DNA of 64,000 nucleotides from Anaerolineae bacterium (GTDB lineage: Bacteria > Desulfobacterota > Desulfobacteria > Desulfobacterales > ETH-SRB1): contig DATKWZ010000006.1 of assembly GCA_035529315.1 (NCBI GenBank), positions 1 to 64,000 on the forward strand, written 5' to 3'. Numbering within the stretch: the stretch's first letter is position 1; each line of letters begins with the position of its first letter. The position numbers and the translations under genes are program-made. Shown one piece after another: positions 52,047-61,178 of this stretch. Under the pieces are notes generated by a model. That model was given only the letters and a program-made list of their open reading frames with translations. It was not told the origin of the DNA and ran no database searches.

Positions 52047-53332
52047 TGTCTCTCTCTCATTGTATCGACAACGAGCTCCATCCCTGGCTCAATGTCGCCA
52101 CTGATAACCTCGGTCATTTTGCCATCAGTAACTCCTGTCATGATACCAATAGCGATAAGTTGTCCATCGCGCAGTGTCCAGACGCGTTGTTTGTTATCGA
52201 CAATATCATTTTTACGCTGTTCCTGCGATGATCTATGCCGACCTGGCAGGAGTTTACTGAACAGGCCGCCATTGGATGTAGCTTCTTTTTCTTTGATCAA
52301 AGGGGCAAAACGCAATGCAGCATTTGGTAACAGGATTGCATTCTCGACTTTTTTTACGGTGATGTCTGCCGTTGCCGTCATTCCAGGCCGCAAGGACAGA
52401 TCTGAGTTATCCACATTTAGTACGGTTTTGTACGTAACGACACCATTCACAGTCTGAGAGCCATAACGGACCTGGGCGATCAGCGCTGGAAAAGTCCGAT
52501 TTGGATGGGCATCGACAGCAAAGGTCGCCTCCTGTCCCTCTTTTACCTGACCCACATCGGCTTCGTCCACGTCCACGTGGAGTTCCATCTTGGTCAGATC
52601 CTCGGCCAAAGTGAACAGCACCGGGGACTGCAATGAGGAGGCAACAGTTTGGCCGGGTTCCACGCTACGCGTAAGGACAATACCGTTAATGGGCGAGTGG
52701 ATGACTGCTTTAGACAGATCCGTCTCGTTAGCTTCCAGAGTGGCCTGGGCTTCAGAGACTTGGGATTTTGCGGTGGTCTTGGCGGCCAGCGCTCTTTGCA
52801 GCGCCGCATGTGCCGCATCCATGTCGTGTTGCGATGGCACCTTGTTATCGCTCAATTCCCAGACCCGCTTTAACCGCTCCAGTTCATTGCGTGTTTCATT
52901 GACGGTGGCCTGTGTTTCCAGAACCTTTGCCCGGGCCGATTCCAGGGCCGCCTTCGACTTTAGAACCTGCGCTTGGAGCTTCGACATGTCCAGCCGCGCC
53001 AGGACCTGGCCGATCTTTACATGGTCATTGTAATCGACCTCGACGGTTTCCACGGTTCCGGATACCTCGGTGCCCACATCCACCTGATTGGTTGGCTCCA
53101 GGTTACCTGTCGCTGTCACAGTCATGGTCAGGTTTCCTTGCTGAACTTTCTGGGTCTGGTACTGCATGGAATCGGATTTTTCTACCCTCTTCCAAACAAC
53201 AGCGCTTGTTCCCCCCACTATTGCCAGTAGAGCTATGATGAGCCATTGTTTCAGATGCTTTCTGTGGTTTTGGGACTGGTCGATACCCAGAGTTTGGCTA
53301 ATGTTTGATTCTGAATTTATGTTGTATTTCAT
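52043..53332 (-). CDS. Efflux periplasmic adaptor (MacA/HlyD family)
   Basis: 429 residues. N-terminal TM (about 31-48), lipoyl-like halves (VDVGTEVSGTVETVEVDYND; AVIHSPINGIVLTRSVEPGQ), coiled-coil hairpin of about 110 residues between them, beta-barrel and membrane-proximal domain (RPGMTATADITVKKV). Connects MacB with the outer-membrane duct. Within the operon between the NodT-family gene (21 nt before) and the ATPase. Confidence 0.93.
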   Translation of the reverse strand: MKYNINSESNISQTLGIDQSQNHRKHLKQWLIIALLAIVGGTSAVVWKRVEKSDSMQYQTQKVQQGNLTMTVTATGNLEPTNQVDVGTEVSGTVETVEVDYNDHVKIGQVLARLDMSKLQAQVLKSKAALESARAKVLETQATVNETRNELERLKRVWELSDNKVPSQHDMDAAHAALQRALAAKTTAKSQVSEAQATLEANETDLSKAVIHSPINGIVLTRSVEPGQTVASSLQSPVLFTLAEDLTKMELHVDVDEADVGQVKEGQEATFAVDAHPNRTFPALIAQVRYGSQTVNGVVTYKTVLNVDNSDLSLRPGMTATADITVKKVENAILLPNAALRFAPLIKEKEATSNGGLFSKLLPGRHRSSQEQRKNDIVDNKQRVWTLRDGQLIAIGIMTGVTDGKMTEVISGDIEPGMELVVDTMRERQ

Positions 53333-53353
53333 GGCTTCTTTCCATGCTTGAAT

Positions 53354-54805
53354 CTATTGATTGTCATTGATCACAAGGGATGTCCATCCCCCTCCGAGGG
53401 CCTTGTAAAGAGTTATCAGATTGGAGGTTACTTCACTCTCACTAACAGATAGCTGGTTTTGGAATGATAACAATGAACGCTGTGCATCCAGCACATCGGT
53501 GAAATCGATCAGTCCTGATAAATACAGGCTTTGCGCAAGATCAACGGCTTGCTGTGCAGCCTCTGTCGCCTCGCTTAGCGACTGTCTGCGACTATGCTCT
53601 TCAGCATAAGCAATAAGCGCGTTCTCGACTTCCTCCAGTGCTTTGAGGATTGCAGCCTCATATTGAATCAACGCCTGCTCCTGCAGAGCAGATTGCACGT
53701 CGATGTTTTTGCGGATAGTTCCTGCATCAAAGACAGGCCAGGTAATGCGTGGTCCTATACTGTGGGTTCGACTGCCGGCTAAAAACAGATTGTCCAGCGA
53801 CAAGGCTTCAAGACCAATGGAGCCGAGGAGTGAAAACTTGGGATACAAATCCGCGGTGGCAACCCCTACCTGTGCGGTTTGCGCGGCCAGTTGACGCTCT
53901 GCTCGTCGGACATCCGGCCGATGTCGCAAGACATCGGCCGGCACACCAACAGCGACCTCAAGAGGGGTAACCGGAATGGCTTTGTGTTCAGACAAAGCCA
54001 TTCCCAGGGAACCAGGGTATTGTCCAAGCAGAACGGATAAGCGATTCCTGGCTTGCGCGACCCCGGTATTTAGATCAGGTATCTGGGATCGGGTCTGCTC
54101 CAAATTGTACTTAGCCTGTTCTACGTCGAGCCGAGTCGACAGGCCGGCCTGAAAACGCCATTGGGCGATGTTATATGTTTCCTTCTGTGCATCAAGATTG
54201 GCGTGCGCAACCAACAACCGGGTCTGAAACGAACGCACCTCGACATAATTAAGGGCGACTTCGGCAAGCAGGCTGACAAGCACGTCCCGCAAGTCCTCTT
54301 CACTTACCTGCAGCTTAGCTTCGGCCGCTTCTATGGCGCGTTGTTTTCCGCCAAATAAATCCAGCTCCCAGGTAGCATCAAAGCCTGCTGAATAGAGCTT
54401 TCTCTCGGCCCCACTACCGGTATTTTCGCTGCTACGGCTCAACCTTGCCGCACCACTGGCGTCAATAGTTGGAAAACGATCGGCCTTGCTGATACCACGG
54501 AGGGCACGCGCCTCCCGAACCCTCGCTCGGGCCTCCTTTAAATCGAGGTTGCTTGCGACCGCCTGCTCAATCAGACTTGTCAGTACAGAATCATTGAGTA
54601 TCAACCACCAATCGGCCGGCGCTTTCCTGTCTAAATCTTCGACGATCAAGCCACCCTTTATTTGAGCAGACCATGCTGCGGGCAATGATACATCAGGCAG
54701 CGCATAATCCGGCCCGACAGTCATGCACCCTGCAAGCACTGACATCATGACCATTGCCAGGAGAAGCTCCCTGAATTCTATTAAGCCTGTTTTAATTGAA
54801 TTCAT
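53354..54805 (-). CDS. NodT-family outer-membrane efflux lipoprotein (TolC-like)
   Basis: 483 residues with a lipobox SVLAGC (Cys27) followed by MTVGPDYALP, the hallmark of NodT/OprM-type factors, and two OEP repeats (DLKEARARVREARALRGISK; LAAQTAQVGVATADLYPKFS; VAVGVPADVLRHRPDVRRAE). Forms the trimeric duct for the MacAB-type pump. The 3' half of the operon starts here. Confidence 0.95.
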   Translation of the reverse strand: MNSIKTGLIEFRELLLAMVMMSVLAGCMTVGPDYALPDVSLPAAWSAQIKGGLIVEDLDRKAPADWWLILNDSVLTSLIEQAVASNLDLKEARARVREARALRGISKADRFPTIDASGAARLSRSSENTGSGAERKLYSAGFDATWELDLFGGKQRAIEAAEAKLQVSEEDLRDVLVSLLAEVALNYVEVRSFQTRLLVAHANLDAQKETYNIAQWRFQAGLSTRLDVEQAKYNLEQTRSQIPDLNTGVAQARNRLSVLLGQYPGSLGMALSEHKAIPVTPLEVAVGVPADVLRHRPDVRRAERQLAAQTAQVGVATADLYPKFSLLGSIGLEALSLDNLFLAGSRTHSIGPRITWPVFDAGTIRKNIDVQSALQEQALIQYEAAILKALEEVENALIAYAEEHSRRQSLSEATEAAQQAVDLAQSLYLSGLIDFTDVLDAQRSLLSFQNQLSVSESEVTSNLITLYKALGGGWTSLVINDNQ

Positions 54806-54846
54806 GTGTTACTCGTATCTCATACCAAAGCTCCAACAAACTCTGT

Positions 54847-55326
54847 TCATAAATTTTCATGATTTGACGTTCTTGCATTGCGCGGAGACTTGGTGTCTCG
54901 TGGACGTCGCAGTTCATGCCTCAGATGCTGAGCCAATGCCCTTCTCTCTTCCTGGCCAAACTGTATCGCTAGTTCAATAGTCGCATTTGCCAGCCCCTGC
55001 ATCTTGAGGTCGCCCAGTTCGTGAAGTTTTTTCAGCTTAAGCCGGTAGGCAGCTTCATCAAATTCAGGTGCAGCTAAAATTTTCATCGCTTCTTTTCTTG
55101 CTTCTCGGATCTGATGGTATATGTTCCGATTATTTAGATGCACACTTTCCACTGTTTTAAGAAACAACGCTGCTTTATCCCTAGGCAATTTTGATATAAG
55201 CTCCGCGTGCCTTCCAATAAAATGTTCCCTGCTGAAGCGATGTGACAAATCGCCTACTATGACACCGATAAGCAATGCATTCAGAAGAAGTGAACTAAAG
55301 ACCATAACCTTTATTTTTTTGCTCAT
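54847..55326 (-). CDS. CnrX/CpxP-like periplasmic sensor protein
   Basis: 159 residues: N-terminal TM (about 8-28), then a four-helix hook (REHFIGRHAELISKLPRDKA; LHELGDLKMQGLANATIELA). Fits the periplasmic heavy-metal sensor/CpxP-Spy family; CnrX works with CnrY and sigma CnrH. By operon logic it is the signal-perceiving partner of the anti-sigma protein, with which it overlaps by 4 nt. No conserved metal-binding His/Met cluster is obvious apart from His24-type residues, so the ligand is open. Confidence 0.72.
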   Translation of the reverse strand: MSKKIKVMVFSSLLLNALLIGVIVGDLSHRFSREHFIGRHAELISKLPRDKAALFLKTVESVHLNNRNIYHQIREARKEAMKILAAPEFDEAAYRLKLKKLHELGDLKMQGLANATIELAIQFGQEERRALAQHLRHELRRPRDTKSPRNARTSNHENL

Positions 55327-55772
55327 AGTATCTCTCCTTCATAGTATAGAAACTCTTCTAAGTTCGTTTTGTATTGTTCGGCGGAAACATACCCCGACGG
55401 ATTTGAAAAGCTCATGGCAAATCCAAATATCAAAGCAAAAATGAGCGAAACAAAAACCGCTGTACGTGCCGATTTAGGCAAACTGAATTCCCAAAGTAAC
55501 TCTGAAAAAAACCCACCAGAATTGCTCCGCTCTTTTTTCTTCATATGTTGAGTCGCTGAGATAATTCGCTCTGATAGATCTATGCTCGGTTCTTCATATT
55601 TTCTCGTTTTGAGAGCTTTTTCAAAGCATTCCTCATCCGCCAATAATGCCTGGAGCTCGGAAGATCTATCCAGAGCCTTAAGCCCTGCTTCTCTTATGCC
55701 CTCCGGCCAGTTATAAACATTAGAGCCATATACAAGCATGTTTTGTTTGAAATGTTTAACGTGAATTGTCAT
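55323..55772 (-). CDS. Membrane anti-sigma-like protein
   Basis: 149 residues. Cytosolic N-terminal part with helical segments (about 1-100; LQALLADEECFEKALKTRKY), one TM (about 104-122; ARTAVFVSLIFALIFGFAMS) and a short periplasmic tail. No zinc-binding HxxxCxxC is present, so it is not a ZAS-type factor. Its position between the ECF sigma gene and the CnrX-like gene, with 4-nt overlaps on both sides, makes it the probable anti-sigma factor. Confidence 0.68.
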   Translation of the reverse strand: MTIHVKHFKQNMLVYGSNVYNWPEGIREAGLKALDRSSELQALLADEECFEKALKTRKYEEPSIDLSERIISATQHMKKKERSNSGGFFSELLWEFSLPKSARTAVFVSLIFALIFGFAMSFSNPSGYVSAEQYKTNLEEFLYYEGEIL

Positions 55773-56347
55773 ATCAAACCTCCGTATAGATATTGTTTGA
55801 CTTTGTCCTTCAATATCGTTTTGGCACGCATGAGGAGAGATTGCAGTGCTTTAACTTTTACGCCAACGATTTCCGCGGCCTCATTATTGCTTAATCCTTC
55901 ATAAAAGCACAGGTTAACGGCCAATTGCTGCCTCTCCGACAGTTCACGAATGGATCTTTCCAGTATAGCCTGTTTTTGATGAGCATCTAATAAAGCATCT
56001 TGCCCAGGATTTCTGTCTATAAACTCTTCTATACCTTCGGGTAGGTCTAATGGCTTTTTCTTTTTGTTGTGATCAAGACATTGGTTTATGATCACCTTAT
56101 AAAACCAGGTTGTGAATTTGGCTCGTTTGTTGGGATCCCAAAGTTTTGGTCTGCCCCATAATTTTAAAAACGCTTCCTGTACAATGTCCTCTGCATCGTC
56201 CTTATTAGAAACAAGGCGATAGGCAATCCTGTAACATCGATTAGAGTGACGACATACAAGTGCTGCAAACGCTTCATGGCTTCCCTTCTGTATCTGGTAG
56301 ATCAGAGACACGTCATCCAGATGTGAGAGTTTTATATCTATGTTCAC
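55769..56347 (-). CDS. ECF-family RNA polymerase sigma factor
   Basis: 192 residues. Region 2 (about 25-95; AYRLVSNKDDAEDIVQEAFL with the DAEDIVQ core, LWGRPKLW) and region 4 (about 125-185; LSERQQLAVNLCFYEGLSNN; AEIVGVKVKALQSLLMRAK). First gene of the seven-gene operon sigma, anti-sigma, sensor, TolC-like, adaptor, ATPase, permease, which suggests autoregulated control of the efflux pump by envelope stress or metals. Confidence 0.92.
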   Translation of the reverse strand: MNIDIKLSHLDDVSLIYQIQKGSHEAFAALVCRHSNRCYRIAYRLVSNKDDAEDIVQEAFLKLWGRPKLWDPNKRAKFTTWFYKVIINQCLDHNKKKKPLDLPEGIEEFIDRNPGQDALLDAHQKQAILERSIRELSERQQLAVNLCFYEGLSNNEAAEIVGVKVKALQSLLMRAKTILKDKVKQYLYGGLI

Positions 56348-57035
56348 TGTTATATGTCTGCCGCCATGACTGGTTTTATAAGCAATATCACTCTTACAGG
56401 TATACGCGGGTTACGCTTCACGCAGGCATTTCATTTCCTGCTGTGAGTATCGTTGCCAGATCTCAAATATCGACATCCATCACGTCGTCCACACAAACAG
56501 CTAACGCCGCTACGACCATTTTTTTCTTCATGATTGTTTACTCATATAGATCTTTCTTTGAATATTTTCAACTGAGTTAAGTATACTTTTATAAGTTAAT
56601 ACGAACGAAGGTTGAAAAGTCTTCGCTTTTTTCTTTTGTACTTAATCATGCTCAAAACATCGGCAATAGTTTTGACTAATTCGTAAAAAGTCGTCACTCC
56701 GGTGAAAACCGGAGTCCATAGCTGTTGCAACTACCTGAAAATACTGGATAGCGCTAACGGTTAGCGCTGATGCTTCACTTCGTGTCACTACGTGTCAGGC
56801 TGAAGTTTATCCCGCACTTGATGCGGGGCCGGAATGACAAAAAATGTGTGTTTTCGACTTTTTACGAGTTTATCAGTTTTGACTAAACCTTAATTTTTTA
56901 GATATTGTGAAATAGTTAAAGGAATGGGGGAAAACCAGGAACAAGAAATTTTAGTTGTTCGCCTGTAAGCATATCAACGATTCTGCATCCTCCAATGAGG
57001 GTTTCCATAAAAACTTTGCGGTATATGTTGCGAAC
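56348..57035. other. Long gene-free stretch upstream of the sigma operon
   Basis: About 690 bases. 56348-56580 should hold the sigma operon promoter; within it the minus strand has a short frame beginning MKKKMVVAALAVC (56531 downward) that stops after 22 codons and looks like the relic of a secreted protein. 56673-56875 is a MITE-like element. 56876-57035 shows nothing else that I can support. Confidence 0.5.
56673..56875. repeat. MITE-like element, GTAAAAAGTC family, copy C
   Basis: Ends ATTCGTAAAAAGTCG (56679-56693) and CGACTTTTTACGAGTTTATCA (56855-56875) in inverse orientation. Interior shared with copy A (CACTCCGGTGAAAACCG; ACTGGATAGCGCTAA; CCGGAATGAC), plus an inserted GCTAACGGTTAGC and CCCGCACTTGATGCGGG. 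The direct repeat GTTTTGACTAA is present on both sides (56670 and 56876). Confidence 0.8.
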
Positions 57036-57173
57036 ATGGCTCTCTCCTCAATGGAAATAAATATTGATTTTAGCCTGATTGTAAAGATATTATATCATCC
57101 CGGCAAAGTTGAAGCCTTTCCAGTCGAGGTGTTTGACATCACAGAGGAGGAACTGAACACTGTCTATGCATGA
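57036..57173 (+). CDS. Possible small protein upstream of the coiled-coil gene
   Basis: 45 residues from ATG 57036 (or 40 from 57051), reading MEINIDFSLIVKILYHPGKV and EAFPVEVFDITEEELNTVYA. No good ribosome-binding site. Its stop overlaps the start of the next gene, and the residue pattern is protein-like, so it may be a real small partner or the remnant of a longer gene. Confidence 0.4.
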   Translation: MALSSMEINIDFSLIVKILYHPGKVEAFPVEVFDITEEELNTVYA

Positions 57174-57882
57174 TGATTTCATCTCCGCATTGACCCGTGA
57201 GGTCAAAGAGGAGGTTATTCAAAATTATCTTTACGAAAGGCGGTTGATAGAAGAACAGATCCACTATGCTGAGGAATTGGCACAGCACGCCGCCCAACTG
57301 CAGGAGATGCTCTTTTGCCGCTTTGCGCGCATGTATGATTTACTTTTTGAAACCGGGTTTATTAACGAATTCGTGAACATTCTTGGGTTAAAGGAACCCC
57401 CTTTTAATGATCGGATCGGCAAAAACTCAAAATGCCGAAAAGATCTCCGGTCTATTAAGGTGCACGGCCTTACCGACAAGGCCAGATTCAGGAAGCTGGC
57501 TTTAGAGGCATATCAGAGGCTGGTTACATGGAATAATAAATATACGGAGGCTCACGAAAATCTTGAAGAGGAATGCAAAGCTGTAAACACCAACCTGGCT
57601 AAATTTGAAAAAAACCACGATCTGCTCACTATTATAAATTTTTTAAGGAGTATGGATGTTGGAAATATTGTAAAAAAGCATTTTATGGGCGAAAATTTTA
57701 CTCCCGAAGAACTTGGCGCAGTTGAAAAAAGCCTTTATTTTAAACCTGTACGAATCGAACAATTCAACCTTATCCAGCCACCACAGCTTCTTGATCCAGA
57801 TGCTGTTCACAAAGAGCTTGGCGCTCTGGCAAACGCTGTACATGCTAAATACAGAAACAGGACAAAAGAGCTGATCAAATAA
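57166..57882 (+). CDS. Hypothetical helical protein
   Basis: 238 residues, no signal peptide or TM. Almost entirely helical, with coiled-coil potential at about 15-50 (YLYERRLIEEQIHYAEELAQ) and 125-155 (YTEAHENLEEECKAVNTNLA). A C-terminal LQ- and P-containing region (FNLIQPPQLLDPDAVHKELG). I do not recognise the family. It ends 7 bp before the convergent amrS gene, with no room for a separate terminator. Confidence 0.65.
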   Translation: MHDDFISALTREVKEEVIQNYLYERRLIEEQIHYAEELAQHAAQLQEMLFCRFARMYDLLFETGFINEFVNILGLKEPPFNDRIGKNSKCRKDLRSIKVHGLTDKARFRKLALEAYQRLVTWNNKYTEAHENLEEECKAVNTNLAKFEKNHDLLTIINFLRSMDVGNIVKKHFMGENFTPEELGAVEKSLYFKPVRIEQFNLIQPPQLLDPDAVHKELGALANAVHAKYRNRTKELIK

Positions 57883-57889
57883 AACCAGA

Positions 57890-59071
57890 TCACACCCATA
57901 CGCCTGGAATAACGCTCTTGCAAAACTTGCATCTATTTCCGGCAAGATTATAAATTGGAATTAAATATCCTTTTCTTTCAACCAATAATTTTCCGCAATT
58001 ATGGCAATAGGTATTGTTACCTTCATGGCCTGGCACATTGCCTACATATACATAACGGATCCCCTCATGCATGGCCAATTCACGAAAGCGGCTCAGGGTA
58101 GATATGGGGGTCGGCGCCAGCCTGTCTAATTTGTATCCGGGGAAAAATCGTAAAAAATGCAACGGATAATCAGGGCCGAGATTTTTGAGAATCCATTCGC
58201 ACATCCTTTTAGCCATATCAGCATCATCAACATATCCCGGAACTACCAGATTAGTCATTTCAAAGTGTACCCCCTGTTCATGCAGTGTCTTAAATGTATT
58301 CAACACCGGCTCAAGCCTGCCGCCGTTTAATTTCCTGTATATGGCATCACTGTATGACTTCAGGTTTACATTGGCTGCGTCCAGAACCTTGCACAACTCC
58401 AGCAGCGGTTTTCTGTTAATGTAGCCGTTCGATATCCACAGGTTATATATGCCCTCCTCCCTAGCGATACGCGCGATGTCGATCATGTATTCAAAAAAGG
58501 TGGTTGGTTCGGAATATGTATATGCTATGGATTCGGCCTTGGCGCGCTTTGCCTCAATCACAACATCCGGCGGGAAAAGCTCGACATGGCGCACCTGCCA
58601 TGGTTTTACCTGAGAAATCTCCCAGTTTTGACAGTTCAAACAGCGGAAATTGCAACCTGTGGTAGCTATGGAAAATGCCCTTGATTTTGGTTTAAAATGG
58701 AAAAGCGGTTTTTTCTCTATTGGATCGACATGCACGCTGCAGGGGTTGCCGTAGGCCAGGCTGTATAATGTTCCGTCAATATTAACTTTACTGCGGCAGA
58801 CGCTTAAATCGCCCGTCGCCAGAACACATCTGTTCGGGCAGATGCCGCATGCCACCCTGTTTTTTTTTAACTTCTTATAAAGAAATCCTTCATGAGACCA
58901 TTTCCATAATTTTGCAGGCGCATCCCCTGTAAACACCTTGCCGCTGATATCAACGGACCCGGATGCCTCGCTATCTGTTACTGCAACAGGCCAAAAGGAA
59001 CGAAAAGGCATGGCAGTTGAAAGAACAGCCGCGCTACAATACAGGAATTTACGTCTGCTTATTTTTCTCAT
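57890..59071 (-). CDS. amrS: AmmeMemoRadiSam radical SAM enzyme with Tat signal
   Basis: 393 residues. The N-terminus MRKISRRKFLYCSAAVLSTA has a perfect twin-arginine motif (SRRKFL, 5-10), so the folded, cofactor-loaded enzyme is predicted to be exported. Cys75, Cys78 and Cys82 (CGICPNRC) plus Cys92 form an extra cluster site; the radical SAM cluster is Cys140, Cys144, Cys147 (CNFRCLNC). Further GNVPGHEGNNTYCHNCG and RCKFCKSV look like a C-terminal zinc ribbon. The family works with AMMECR1 (AmrA) and MEMO (AmrB); the product is unknown. Overlaps the preceding membrane gene by 23 nt. A periplasmic radical SAM enzyme would be exceptional, since SAM and reductant are cytosolic. Confidence 0.88.
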   Translation of the reverse strand: MRKISRRKFLYCSAAVLSTAMPFRSFWPVAVTDSEASGSVDISGKVFTGDAPAKLWKWSHEGFLYKKLKKNRVACGICPNRCVLATGDLSVCRSKVNIDGTLYSLAYGNPCSVHVDPIEKKPLFHFKPKSRAFSIATTGCNFRCLNCQNWEISQVKPWQVRHVELFPPDVVIEAKRAKAESIAYTYSEPTTFFEYMIDIARIAREEGIYNLWISNGYINRKPLLELCKVLDAANVNLKSYSDAIYRKLNGGRLEPVLNTFKTLHEQGVHFEMTNLVVPGYVDDADMAKRMCEWILKNLGPDYPLHFLRFFPGYKLDRLAPTPISTLSRFRELAMHEGIRYVYVGNVPGHEGNNTYCHNCGKLLVERKGYLIPIYNLAGNRCKFCKSVIPGVWV

Positions 59072-61178
59072 GTCTTGTCGCCATAATAGTTAAGCTTGTG
59101 AGTTTCAGGCCGATTAATCCCGTCGTGGCCCATACAATGCCAAGGTATGGAATAAGCACCACGCTGGTAAACAGAGTGCCAAAGGCGGCGCCTATCAAGT
59201 CAGCGGAAAAGGCTCGTGTAAACACACGATTATCACCGCCTCTTAAACGAAGCGCAACAGGAAATTGAAAACCGCATATCAAAGAAATCACAAATCCAAA
59301 CAAAAGAAATAAAACAACCGGCAACCGGTCTCCGCCATACTTAATGGCCAGAATAAAAAACCCCAAAAGGATAATCAGCAGGCTGTCTGCAATTATCAGC
59401 ATCTGTTTCCCTTGGCCACGTAGTTTTTCACCAAACCAGGCGCCGGGCAGCAGGCCGGCTAAAAAAACGGTTATGATCAAGCCTATCTGAAAATAAATAT
59501 AACCGAAAAAAATCTGAAAAGCAAAAACAACCAGGATTTCGCTGCCCATGGTCATGCAGCCGGTTGAAAAGAGAACAAACTCTTCTGCTTTAATAAAGAA
59601 CATATATATTAAAAGCAAAATTGTCAGGCCGACGATGAATCGATTCGGGGATGTGGAGAATTCGGCAAACCACTGTGAAAACATCAATCGTATCAACAGG
59701 GGGGATTCGTCGATGTTTTTAGGGGCGCCTGAATCGAGCAGATTGTTTAATCCCGCTATTTTCTCGTTTGTCATATTGCCGTAATAAAAGCCGCTGATGT
59801 AAGAGGTTTGAATCCCTTTTTCAAGAAGACACGCGGGAATATCCGTCCTGATCGGGCGGTTGCCGCACAGAAAAAAAATCTTTTGCCCCGGCAGCAGCAA
59901 AACATGGTCAAAATACTCTGACACGGTATTATACAGGGAAGAGATCTTTTGGCGCTGGGTTTCGGCAAGGTAGCTGTCAAATCCCCGCACTGAAAAACTT
60001 AATATTCCCGAGCCTGCAAGATGTTGCTTTGCCAGAGCAAAAAAGCGGGTTGTAAAAAACCGGTTTATTTGAAAAGTTTCAGGTTCAGGCAGATTGACTA
60101 TTATAGCGTCATAGATTTCATCAGATTTTGTCAGGTATGCCCTGGCATCTTGATGAATAACGTGCAAACCCGGAATATCCTTTATCAGACCAAACCTGAA
60201 CAAAGCAGAGCTAACCTCTGGATCAAGCTCAACATAATCTATGCGTGCGAGCCGGTATTTTTGCAATTCCTCAATCATCCCGCCTTGAGCCGAAATTATC
60301 AGAATTTTCCGGGGATCGGTTGATTGTGCCATTGGATAATGAATCGTTTCTTCCGCCATGGTCAGGTTGTGGCTGCTAAACACAGGTGTACCGTCCATAA
60401 ACAGAGTAAACTGGTCATTATCTTTATAGACGGCTATGCGGCCGTATCTGGATTCGCTATAATATATTGGTTCGCCTTTGAAGCCGGCAAGTGATGCCGG
60501 CTCCATAAAAATACCGGCCAGAAGAATTGCGATGGCCAGCCCTGTGCCAATGAAAACAGATAGATGATACCGTTGGATGGAGATAAATAGAAAACAGGTT
60601 GCCGCCAACAGCGGGAGGTTGGACAGAAAAACCGCCTGCAAAGGGGTCGCGAGATAAATCAGTATAAATGAAAACAGAGCGCCGCCTGCCACATTACCGA
60701 TATTGTCTGTCATGTATATGAATGCCCCGGGATAATCCGGTTTTTCAAGCCTGAGCACAAAGAGGCTATATGGAAGGATAAAGCCAAGCAGCAGTCCGTA
60801 AGGGGCAATTGTAATAAAGGTATATGTCAGGGTTGGGTAAAATCCGACCGAAGCGCCGTGAATAAAAAAATAATCACGCAGACCGCGGATGGCCATGATT
60901 TGCAAGGTTGGAACACAGGCCAGGCAGAAGGAAAGCCAGCCAAGCCGGTAGGCTGTGGGCCGCCAAAAGCCTTTAATTGCCAGATGAGCCAGAAGGGTGC
61001 CGATCCCGCCGATAATAAGCCAGTTAAAAAGAATCAGGGCAATGACAAACTCGTTTCCCTGAAATTGAGCCAGAAATTCGCGGATGATCAATAATTGAGT
61101 TACCACAGAAGAAATGCCTGTGGCAATGACCACCAGAGTTATGGCTCGTTCACTTTTTCTCTTCAAAATATTGAACAT
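59049..61178 (-). CDS. Multi-TM protein with a spermidine-synthase-like domain
   Basis: About 709 residues from ATG 61178 (or 722 from 61217, which would overlap the previous gene by 68 nt). Six TM helices (about 15-225), a soluble spermidine-synthase-like domain (about 240-480; ILIISAQGGMIEELQKYRLA; DYVELDPEV; DAIIVNLPEPETFQINRFF) and six more TM helices (about 510-700). The SAM-binding glycine loop (GGGDG in true synthases) is SAQGG, and the catalytic Asp position after DAIIV is Asn, so polyamine synthesis is doubtful. Overlaps both neighbours (29 nt with AmrBA, 23 nt with AmrS): tight translational coupling, so it should serve the same pathway. Confidence 0.8.
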   Translation of the reverse strand: MFNILKRKSERAITLVVIATGISSVVTQLLIIREFLAQFQGNEFVIALILFNWLIIGGIGTLLAHLAIKGFWRPTAYRLGWLSFCLACVPTLQIMAIRGLRDYFFIHGASVGFYPTLTYTFITIAPYGLLLGFILPYSLFVLRLEKPDYPGAFIYMTDNIGNVAGGALFSFILIYLATPLQAVFLSNLPLLAATCFLFISIQRYHLSVFIGTGLAIAILLAGIFMEPASLAGFKGEPIYYSESRYGRIAVYKDNDQFTLFMDGTPVFSSHNLTMAEETIHYPMAQSTDPRKILIISAQGGMIEELQKYRLARIDYVELDPEVSSALFRFGLIKDIPGLHVIHQDARAYLTKSDEIYDAIIVNLPEPETFQINRFFTTRFFALAKQHLAGSGILSFSVRGFDSYLAETQRQKISSLYNTVSEYFDHVLLLPGQKIFFLCGNRPIRTDIPACLLEKGIQTSYISGFYYGNMTNEKIAGLNNLLDSGAPKNIDESPLLIRLMFSQWFAEFSTSPNRFIVGLTILLLIYMFFIKAEEFVLFSTGCMTMGSEILVVFAFQIFFGYIYFQIGLIITVFLAGLLPGAWFGEKLRGQGKQMLIIADSLLIILLGFFILAIKYGGDRLPVVLFLLFGFVISLICGFQFPVALRLRGGDNRVFTRAFSADLIGAAFGTLFTSVVLIPYLGIVWATTGLIGLKLTSLTIMATRHEKNKQT

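Noticed and set aside
52590-53238. Open frames on the plus strand inside the MacA-type gene
   Set aside because: Antisense shadows of a well-defined gene on the other strand.
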